From: Viola odorata
Lineage: Eukaryota > Streptophyta > Magnoliopsida > Malpighiales > Violaceae
DNA length: 64,000 bases
NCBI GenBank assembly: GCA_963691705.1
Contig: OY829545.1
Location: 15,265,569-15,329,568 of the forward strand
Reading direction: 5' to 3'
The position numbers and the translations under genes are program-made. The number at the start of each line of letters is the position of its first letter. Positions within the stretch are counted from its first letter, which is position 1. Below are positions 55,440-64,000 of the stretch, piece by piece. Below the pieces are notes generated by a model. It saw only the letters and a program-made list of their open reading frames with translations. It searched no databases and was not told where the DNA came from.

Positions 55440-56850
55440 TGGAACTATGGTTTGAGTGTAAAATTACTATAAAGGGCATCAGTCATTTTTAAGTGTTATT
55501 TATTTACATTATTGATAAATTAATTTTTTTTTCTAAACAAATAATTAACATTTTATTTATAATAATATTAAAAAGTTTATGAGTCTGAAGTTCATGATTA
55601 ATTTTTTATATATCACCGAGTCTATACACAAAAATATTAAAACAATTTAATTGTACTGAGAGAAGTTGAAGATAAATAAAATTAAACCTAAAATCTCATG
55701 CTTCCCTTGGTTATATAGTCCACCCTCATCCATTTCCCATATTTCTTTTTACGTGTTATGTGATATCTTTTTGTTATATTGTACAATAATTTTATATTAA
55801 CGTATTATCAACAATTCTGTAATGAAATATTATTATCATTGCTTATTTCTACAAAAAATACAACTTCTTCCAAAAATATTATTCATTATTGATCATATTG
55901 ATACTTTTAGAATCAATTACACAATAATAATAATGTTTGACATTAATAGTATTGTAATAAAGTCAGATAGTAGCATTGATATTATAATAATAATTGTAAT
56001 AATAAAATTTAATAATATCATTAATATTAATAATGAAGTTAATGATAACTAGAAAAAAAGTAGTGGTATTGGTGTTGATTAGAGTAATTAAATTAGTAAT
56101 CAAGACAATATGAAAATTTTGGGGAAAAACAAAAAACGTGAAACAACTTTTTTCTAGTTTTCCTAAAAAAAGAAAAACTTTTTTCTAGTTTTTAAAAATC
56201 TATTTTTTTTATAAAAAATTGTTCATAATCTAACCTAAATTTTTGTTTCTAGTTTTCCCAGAAAAAAAGATAGAAAACCAGTCGACGTAAAAGAGTTAAT
56301 TAATTAATGGCACCAGAAAACCATGCCCCGGAATCTGACCTAAAATTCCCTGGTCGAACTTAAAACAGCAAATTTGGGTGGAAGAAGAATCTAACATAAA
56401 ATTACCCGGTCGAACTTTCATTCCAAACTCATCTTTTGAAGACTAGATTACCATTATAGTCTAACACATACAAGACCGATAAAATCTTCTCTGTTGGCAA
56501 CGAAAAATGCAGCGGACTCGCTGCTTACAAGCAGCAAGCTCACCAACTCATTGCAGCAAGAAATTTTAAGGCTAATAACATATGTAGCTTCAATCATTAA
56601 ATAGATATTTGGCTAGTTGTCCCGAACAAAGATGTATGCCTAGAGGACAGAGATTGCAGAAAAAACAACATATTCAAAATTAGATGCCAACGCCAGTGAC
56701 TAGCATTTTAAAACAAGACAGACGCGTTCATGGCCATAAAAGCAAAGAAAATTAACATATAGCATTCTTTGAATCTACTTTCATGCAAACAACTAGACTC
56801 CATTACATCTCAATGGATCCTCATCCATGGCAAAATCCAAAAAAACACCC
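55440..56850. other. AT-rich stretch with no gene seen
   Basis: The frame at 55822-56052 is an Ile/Asn-rich reading of AT-rich DNA and has no support. Sequence 56300-56850 would be the 3' flank of the eS19 copy on the minus strand. Confidence 0.6.
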
Positions 56851-57889
56851 TCAAAGAGGAGCTGTGATCGTACCAGCAACTTGGTCAAGGTCCCTTTGGC
56901 CACTGGATGTAATTCTCCTCCCGCTGGCATGCAAGGAAGATAAATATTGTCACAAAAGGCACAACGCTAAGCAACATTCGCTAGTAAACAAAGAGAGTGA
57001 GCAGGATTCATTCTCAAACAAACTGCTTAAGCTTACATGGCATCAGTATCTAGGTATCAACTAAAAAGGCCTTAATCCCAACTAAATGATCAGCTCAAGC
57101 AACAATTTGTGTCATTTATGGCTCCATCAATGTTATCAGCTACAAGTATCTACTTTCTCATTTTACACGCAAATCACCCTACTATTCTCAAGTATTTACA
57201 CATCCCTCTATCCTTTCTTATCTACTCACTCATCTAAGCATAAAAAATGAATTGCTAATCAATATGAAAAAAGAAGACAACAACAATGCAGAAGCAAGCA
57301 AAAAGATGAGTAGACTAACCCCTTCGCGTCATGGTCAACAATGTTCATTTTTTCCAATTGCTGAAGAATGTGGCGAGCAATGGAGCCACTGCTCTTGCCG
57401 AAGTGAGGTGGCCGGCTGCCATTCCTCTTGCTCCCTCCATAAATCCTTTTAAAGGCACCAACACCCAGACCACCCCTCAAGTAGATTTTCCTCGCCATGG
57501 ATGCTGCAACAACAGAACAGCAACTCCCACATTAGCTAAAACCTAAACAAACAGAAAACATCTCATTCTCAACACACACAAAAAGGAAACACGTACCAGC
57601 CCTAATGTAGTACCAATCAGGATCATAAGGGGCAAGCTCCTTTAATGTTCCAGTCTTGACAATATCAACTCAAGGTGGAAGTTCAATCTAACGACACAAA
57701 CAGTCACGGCAAAAGCATATGATGAGTATAAAATTGCATTGACGAAAAGGTAAAAGAGCAAAGAAAATAGATAAAGATGGATCGATCAATGTATACCTTG
57801 CCGGAGCGTTTGAGGCTGTTGGCGTAGGCTTTGACGAATTCGTGTGGGGAGACATCTTTGACCTTTTTACTTGTGCGTGCTGCCTCCAT
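56851..57889 (-). pseudogene. RPS19: 40S ribosomal protein eS19 gene copy with an in-frame stop
   Basis: Four exons on the minus strand: 57797-57889, 57597-57687, 57320-57503 and 56851-56923, all with GT-AG introns and correct phases. Exon 1 has [20 protein letters not shown], exon 2 [16 protein letters not shown], exon 3 [20 protein letters not shown] and NGSRPPHF, and exon 4 ITSSGQRDLDQVAG. This is nearly full-length plant eS19 (about 143 aa), which helps mature the small ribosomal subunit. Codon 6 of exon 2 is TGA (57670-57672) where the family has Trp (LPLW / LPPW), so translation would stop after about 36 residues. Everything else looks intact, so this is a young pseudogene, or the base is a sequence error. 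The last residues (TITAPL) also differ from the usual RIAVAL-type end. Confidence 0.85.
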
Positions 57890-58479
57890 TTCTTATTTCT
57901 TCTTCTCTCTGGTTTGGCTGTCTTCTGCTGCGCCGCGGAGGAGCTTGGGGTGTTCGCTTGTGAGCAGGAGCAGAGAGAGAGAGCATTCAACTAAAATCTA
58001 CGCATTCAACACAAATATTCAAACCCTAGATTGTATAAACGACGACGACGGTGGCGTGAGAAAAGGGTAGGAGAAGAAGAAAGCAACGACGACGACGGTG
58101 GAGGCCAAAGGGAAGGAACGGCAGCCGATGGGTGAGAGGAGAATTTCAAACCCTAGATTGTAGAAAAGGATGAGAGGAGAATGAGGTAAGGGATGCGTTG
58201 TTTTTGGCCTATTTATCATGGCAGAGTTGTAATTAAGATGAACTTGCCTTAACATTTTTGTCCAAAATGGTCTAAAAAACCAGCTTCCCGCATCAACCAA
58301 ATTGCCTCTGAAAGCCACTGCTGGGAGCCTGGCCAGTGGCTTTTAGAGGAAAAATGTGAAAGTTTTTGTAGAGCTTTTGAGAAGCTTTATTATAAAGTTG
58401 GTTTACCAAACACCAACCTTTAAGAAGCTGGGTTTGAAAAGTGCTTTTGGAAACCAAACCATAACCCCAAAGGGGTACT

Positions 58480-59015
58480 TAGTAATCTTAAGAGAAAGTT
58501 TGATTTTCAATATAAATATATGTTAAAAATCAAAAGGTGCTCTTATCTGTTGTCATTAAGCAACACTTAATAGCTAGCGTTAAATGATTAATGAACGAAC
58601 AAATTCAAAATTTGAAAATAATTCATATAAATTTAGTGGGATGAAGTGAAATAACTGCACCATTTTTATAATTTTTCAAAGAACATGGACGATAGTGAGG
58701 TGAAATTTCAGCTTGGCATGTAAGCAAGTGGTTGACTTGCCTGACTGCCCAAGTCAATGATTTATACCTTCTTTTTCTTTCTCTTTTTTTAAAATGGACT
58801 TAGAGTTGAGAGTATTGAGACGCTTCCCCTACCACCACTCTTCACTACCTTTTCGCTCTCCTCATCTGTGTAGTAATAGCTTTCTCTGCGTTAGGAAGAT
58901 GACTGAAAAACATCTACTCCTTTTCTACTAATTATCTGCCCAATAGTAAATGGAGTTTTCCCGAACTGGGTCGTCCTAGTTGGCTGATTGTATTGCCCAG
59001 CGCAAGGTTTAAGCC
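58480..59015 (+). promoter_or_regulatory. NAC gene 5 upstream region
   Basis: No gene or clear TATA box. A CT-rich stretch at 58770-58800 and 58820-58880 may be part of the leader. Confidence 0.35.
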
Positions 59016-61643
59016 ATGCCGCCGCCGGTGGGTTTCAGGTTCCATCCAACTGAGGAAGAACTCATCGCTCACTACCTCCAACTCAAATTGAACGGCCAAG
59101 ATGAACTTGTTGATGACATCATTGGCGAGATTGATGTCTACCGGCGAGAACCTTGGGACTTACCTGGTAAATACCATCAAATTATTCCCTTTTCTAGTTT
59201 GGTGGGTGTGGTACGGTAATTTATGAATTGTAATTTTGTGGTTTGTAGATTTTGCAAGAAGGGAATCAGATGATTTGGTCTGGTACTTCTTTTGTCGGCT
59301 TGAACTCTTGTATGGTAATACCGCACGGGCCAATCGGAAAACAGAGAACGGGTTCTGGAAAGTCACCGGAAAATCACGCGATATCAAGGCGAAAGCATCG
59401 GGGAGGGTGATCGGCACCAAGAAGACGGTGGTTTTTTACTTCAAGCGCGGTGATTCTAAACCTGTCCGGACCAACTGGGTCATTCATGAATACCAACCAA
59501 AACCCCACATCAATCAACAGGTAACTAATTAGTACTCTTTTTATTTTTCCGTTCAAACTCAAGAATATACCTTCCACGCCTTTGCAGGACATATCACTGG
59601 ATTAGAAGCTCATTCAAAATTACTTAACATAGATTTCTTATTGAGTTTTGGCTTGAAAAAAATAATTAGCCCAATTATTACAAGTGTCCGGCTACACGCT
59701 ATGCATTAAACCCAACATCGTTTCTGCACAATGAGGTTTTTGATGTACTTTGTACCCAATTTTCATCATAGTGGAATGATGTTATGTCGTGCCCGTGTAT
59801 GGAGGCATTCATTGTAGAACCACGTAAAACTTGTCTCTTTCCCTTCATTACTCTTTTACTTTCAACTGGCGTGTTCTTTTATTGTGTCGGTTGATTCAAT
59901 GGTGGATTATTATTATGATTCACAACAACTACTAGTACTACAGTCCCATGCTCGAACTTGAAGCCCGAGTTAAGAGTGAACAAGTTTCATACCAGTCAAT
60001 CACAGCCAATGTTGGTTGATTTTAATGCTCAAGTTTTGTTTATCATGTGCTATGCTAGAACTTGGGTTGTTAGATAAATTCCTAGCACCGATAAGAATGG
60101 AAATCTGCTCTCTTAATAAGTCATATCGTTGATCCTACAAAAATGATAGCCAGTATCTTTCGGGTTAACTCAGCCATCTTTCATTTTTTTTCCATTTTTG
60201 TAGAACCCTCTCGTGCTGTGCAAATTGAAGAAAAAATCAGATGAGGTAGCTGGCACTGGCAGTGAGGAAGGTGAAGCTAGTGGCAAAAATCCTGCAGCAT
60301 TTGCTCTGGTGAGATGGAGCAATCTAAGACTTTTGCTGATTGTGTTTATGCTTAGTTAATAATGTGGGATACGAAAAGCATAGTTAGGACTTAGGACTAA
60401 TGCCTACCTCTCTATGATTGTGAAACCAGGGAACTGAAGTTCTGCAATCTATCATTCTTCGTGATAATATGGAATTTAACCATCCCACCGTGATAACAGG
60501 TGATGTGGATGTGGATGTGGATGTGGATTTGGCAGAGTTTGCAGGTTCATTTTTTGTTGATCCTAGCTTCATCCCATCAATGTGGGTAAGTAAATTTTAT
60601 GTGGAGCATAGTAAATTCTCCGCCTTGTAATACTCTTCCAGGTTTATCTTTCACTCCTGTCTTATGTAGGATAGTTTCATAAACAAAATACAGATGATGT
60701 GCTTTTCATCCAAGAAATTGAGAAAACGGAATTGTTAGCATGTTTTGTTTAAGTCATGCATTTGATGGTATCGGCACATTCTATAGTTCAATCTTGAAAA
60801 GTCTTTAGCTGAATGAGAATTTGATTTTTATTGACTTATTGCTTAGGTGAAATCTTCTCGCTCTGCTGCATTCCTTAGCTACGTCAGGAACTTTAAGTGT
60901 TGCATATCACTTTAATCATGTTAAGAACATTTGACATGTTAAATTAACAGTTCTTGTATTCGTGACAGTCTCCAAACATGCACTCTGGAGAAACTAGCAC
61001 AAATCAGCATCGGCAGGTGCAATCAACTCAGCATGATGATATCCTACTGATGAGAGCAATTTCAGAAGACTCAGATGCATCAAGACATAATAGGATCGAG
61101 CATGAAAGCTCAATTAGCGAGGAACATCCAAAGACTCACCTTCGTCAAAGGCAATCCATGTCAATCAACCTTATATCACAGGTTTCACCTAGAGTTATCC
61201 AATCTCCGCGCTATATATTGCAGAGCGGTCCTCCAAGCATGGTGTCGAGAGAGAGGGTAAGCACTACAAGCAACATGGTAGTATTATGTTCTGGCGACAA
61301 AATTTATGACATCTATATACATTTTCATTCGCAGGTTGCACCACATATCAAGAAGGAGTATCCCTCTATTGACCGTCCTCGTGCGAGTAGCTCTGCTGCC
61401 GTGCCTAAGGAAGAAAGGAAAATTACAGTGGCTCCCATTCCAAAACCGAAAGCACCTGAAAAACCAAAGGAGCCTGTAAGACCAGTTGTGTCGACTTCAC
61501 ACGATAGAGGTTGCGCTTTCATTCACAAGGAGACAATTATGGCAAGCCACAGTCCAACTCTTACTTCTGTACATCTTCGCAATGTAATTGTAGGGCTGTT
61601 GTTGTTAATATTTTTTGTTTTTCAGTTGCTGCTACTACACTGA
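59016..61643 (+). CDS. Membrane-anchored NAC transcription factor gene 5 (NTL type)
   Basis: Exons: 59016-59166, 59249-59520, 60204-60308, 60430-60585, 60969-61256 and 61335-61643 (426 aa), in phase throughout. NAC domain, residues 1 to about 145: PVGFRFHPTEEELIAHYL, IIGEIDVYRREPWDLP, VWYFFCRLE, NGFWKVTGKSRDI, KKTVVFYFKRG and RTNWVIHEY. The middle holds an Asp-Val repeat (from GATGTG repeats near 60502) and a Pro/Lys-rich part (PKPKAPEKPKEPVRPV). The last 20 residues (from NVIVGLLLLIFFVF) form one hydrophobic helix just before the stop. This is the hallmark of NAC factors held in a membrane and released by proteolysis under stress. It is the only gene in this array with such an anchor. Confidence 0.92.
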
Positions 61644-62326
61644 ACCATTTTAACCTTTTGCACAGTCTACAATGTAGCATTTTGTCTCCTGCAGAATTGC
61701 AGTGTGTGTTTGGTTTTGGGTTAAGATCTTACCCTTCTTTTAAGCAAGTTTGGCATTTTTTGAGGAGAGGGTTAAGGTTTTATCACACTGTTTGTAGCCT
61801 ATGGCAAAAAAAGAATACGTGTAGCTTTATGCATCAATAAAACAATTAAATACTGAAATTGGCGCAAAACTTAAAAAAATAATTATTAATTGAACTTTTT
61901 GGTGCAAAGTAAAATAATTAAATAATAATAATAAACCTTTAAAATAAAATAACTTGAGCTCGAAGTTGAGAAAAGGAAAAGAAAAGAAAACGCGGTTGTG
62001 ACGAATTATAAAATCCTAAACATCGAGATTTGGGCAGATTGGAAGAGAAGTGGGAGTTCTGGGATTGATTTGAGAAGTGAGAATTGAGGGCTCGGTGATT
62101 AATTATAGGGTTTTTGGGTCTTGGCAGGTGGAGTTAGACGAGTTTTTTTTGCACAAAAAGAAGAAGAAAAAGGATACAGTTTTGTTTACTTTAGTTTGCG
62201 CCGAAAAGTTTAATTAAACTAGGTCACAATAATAGCACAGAAAGAAACGAGGTCACTAGATGGAGTGAAATGGCGGAAAATACACCTTGAGAGCAAATAC
62301 TGATTTGTAGAAGGAGAAAAGGAAAA
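61644..62326 (+). other. Between NAC genes 5 and 6: 3' flank and upstream region
   Basis: No gene. A possible AATAAA signal for gene 5 lies near 61837. The 450 bp before gene 6 are A-rich, with no clear TATA box. Confidence 0.4.
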
Positions 62327-63983
62327 ATGAGCGGAGAGGAAGGTGGAGGTAGCGTAAGGGTAGGATACAGGTTCCGTCCCAACGATGGGGAGATCGTCAA
62401 TTATTTCCTCAAGCACAAGATGGACGGCTCTGATTCCTCTGTCGATAGTGACGTTCGTGAGATTGATCTCTGCCGGTATGACCCCTGGGAATTACCAAGT
62501 AAGTAAGATTTAGAATTAAGAGTTGGGGATAGACATTTGGTTATGTTGAGTAAGATTTAAGAGTTGTGTGTTTATTTGGTATTTTGATGATATAGGGCAT
62601 GCAGCACAGGGAATAGATGATGATGAATGGTACTTTTTTTGTGCACGGCCAAGAGATTATTTTGAGGTGGCTGGGGTGCGGCGGAGGAAGCTGGTGAGAA
62701 GGAAAACCAAGAATGGGTCCTGGAAACTCGATGGGGAGAATCGTAGAATCAAGGTTAAAGGCGTTGAGGTGGGCACAAAGAGGACTTTGGTTTTTCAAAT
62801 GAGTAGAGGATCTGTTGTTGAGAGGACAAAGTGGGTCATCCATGAGTACAAACCCAAAACCGTTCTTCCTCATCAGGTATATGTTTATACTTTTCTTTTC
62901 GTTTCTTTTCTTTGTAGGTTTATAGGACGCGGGGTAGGAATTGAATTGCAAGACTTAACTCATTTCAGGTCATTATGTTGTATTTTCAATCTTTGCTCAG
63001 TACCACCAACTTGTAGAATATATTGTTGTTCATCAATTTTGTGGATTGCTGGTTTGCCATTGGGATGTACTGCACAAAGCTCATATTCGTTATTTGTTTG
63101 ACTTGAGCAGAAGCCTTTTGTTCTTTGTAAATTGATGAGACAAGAGGAGAAGAAGAAATTGAACAAGAGAAAGAAGAATGATATTGAATCAAAGGATCCT
63201 TCATCATGTGACGAGCTTGAATCGAGTCATCCAATGCCTTTTGATCTTCAAAATCCTCCAGTGGAGGTTCCAATCCCAGAGGTATGTTAATTACCGTCTT
63301 TATATCGACTTACGTTTGTATAGCATGAGAAGCATTTCATGGATTAGTGCTTACTTGTCGTAATCACTTCAGGTGGACTCAAATGTGCTTCCGATTTCTG
63401 TCAATGCTGCTAATGAGTTGGATTTCAGCTGTCCCTCTACTTTTCAGCCAGAGATTCATGCGACACAGGACACCACTTTGGAGACTAATGATTTTGAAGA
63501 GGATCCTATAAAGTTGGCAGATTCATATCTTGTTGACCCAGATGAATCTGACCCAGATGAATCTAACGTTAAATATGTCTGCGTAATTTCTCTCATGCCT
63601 CAACTCGAAAACATGGGTGTCAGTGACACAGAAATTGAGGGTACAAATGATGATTTCCATGATTCTGTAAGAACTCTCAATCACCGGAAGCTAAGTTGTA
63701 TAAATTGCATCGAGGGGAACGATATTGCTCACGAAAGAAGTAAATTGTCAGATACCACGGCCGAATACAAGGTATGAACTTGTGTTTGTACGTAAAAAAC
63801 TCCGCGATGATAGTCTTTAGTGATGAAATTACACTAAGATTCCATTTCTGCTTGCAGGCTAGAGGAGTTGAAGAACATGCTGCTGTTGGTCAATCTCAGA
63901 AAGAAAGCACTGATAGTTTGTCTGAGGAGGACCTGAGAATTGCTTTTACCAAGCTCAAACTTGTCAGGAAATGTATTCACTGA
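62327..63983 (+). CDS. NAC transcription factor gene 6
   Basis: Exons: 62327-62498, 62596-62876, 63111-63281, 63373-63771 and 63858-63983 (382 aa), all GT-AG and in phase. Exon 1 (57 codons) was identified by its splice fit and motif, as it is short. NAC domain: VGYRFRPNDGEIVNYFLKHK, REIDLCRYDPWELP, EWYFFCARPRDYFE, NGSWKLDGENRRI, RTLVFQMSRG and TKWVIHEYKP. Subdomain C has SWKLDG where most NAC proteins have (G/F)(Y/F)WK(A/V)TG, a change at a DNA-contact region. The tail starts with a Lys-rich stretch (RQEEKKKLNKRKKN) that could be a nuclear signal, then is acidic with a tandem DPDESDPDES. It ends at 63983, only 17 bp before the window edge, so a different last exon cannot be excluded. Confidence 0.88.
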
Positions 63984-64000
63984 CAGGAAAAAGGTCAGGC

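Larger units (their letters stand above)
55291..58471. mobile_element. Possible TIR element surrounding the eS19 gene copy
   Basis: The left end (CTTTAGGGTCTGTTTGGCGTTCC near 55290) and the reversed right end (CTTTGGGGTTATGGTTTGG near 58471) are similar. Inside each, GTTTGGTAAAC and AGTGCTTTT strings recur in inverted orientation within 150 bp. Such GGG.CTGTTTGG ends are common in plant DNA transposons. I could not fix a target duplication, and the two ends may belong to separate small elements flanking a normal locus. Confidence 0.35.

Noticed and set aside
55822..56052. Ile/Asn-rich frame
   Set aside because: A translation of AT-rich repeats.
58019..58318. Minus-strand frame upstream of the eS19 copy
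   Set aside because: No domain; it lies in the likely promoter and leader of the eS19 copy.

Overview
The window is plant nuclear DNA, most likely from a eudicot. The evidence is intron-split NAC transcription factor genes, a cytosolic ribosomal protein eS19 gene copy, a captured fragment of a chloroplast-type thioredoxin m gene, and dense plant-type transposons (Copia, Gypsy-like, LINE, MULE, hAT, Harbinger, Stowaway-like). I cannot name the species from sequence alone.

Layout. (1) Bases 1-20640 are almost entirely nested transposons. A Copia element with an open pol frame ends at 2331 and abuts an inverted copy of a NAC gene leader. A 5'-truncated LINE then starts near 2466 and is split four times: by a SIRE-like solo LTR (3056-12189), a Copia element (12668-17271), a short hAT element (18123-18660) and a foldback MULE (18838-20540). 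The SIRE-like LTR itself holds a Gypsy-like solo LTR (3149-4679), a Pack-MULE (4970-6694) and a second, reversed solo LTR (6964-11716). That second LTR holds a MULE (7959-11341), which holds a hAT element (8893-10761). Most boundaries are fixed by target-site duplications (TSDs) that I could read directly. (2) 20986-24291 is NAC gene 1. (3) 25036-35586 is a second nest: an outer MULE-like element carrying a Pack-MULE with a thioredoxin m fragment (25468-26815) and another MULE (27969-35207), which was opened by a complete 5.65-kb non-autonomous LTR retrotransposon (28929-34578). (4) 35935-36987 is a Harbinger-like element upstream of NAC gene 2 (37421-39384). (5) 41907-53000 holds NAC genes 3 and 4, separated by LTR remnants and a LINE scrap. 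(6) 53000-58500 holds Stowaway-like MITE sequence and an eS19 gene copy with an in-frame stop. (7) 59016-63983 holds NAC genes 5 (with a C-terminal membrane anchor) and 6.

How it fits together. All six NAC genes lie on the + strand and share the same early splice layout (intron after the 'LP' motif in phase 1, next intron in phase 0). They form a tandem array grown by local duplication. Genes 1 and 2 are very close paralogs inside a roughly 4-kb duplicated block, and genes 3 and 4 are a second, older pair. The transposons have filled the spaces between the genes and brought in pieces of host genes. The main points of interest are the readable insertion chronology, the captured gene fragments, an inverted NAC leader pointing to another NAC copy left of the window, and single-base changes that alter the ends of NAC2 and eS19.
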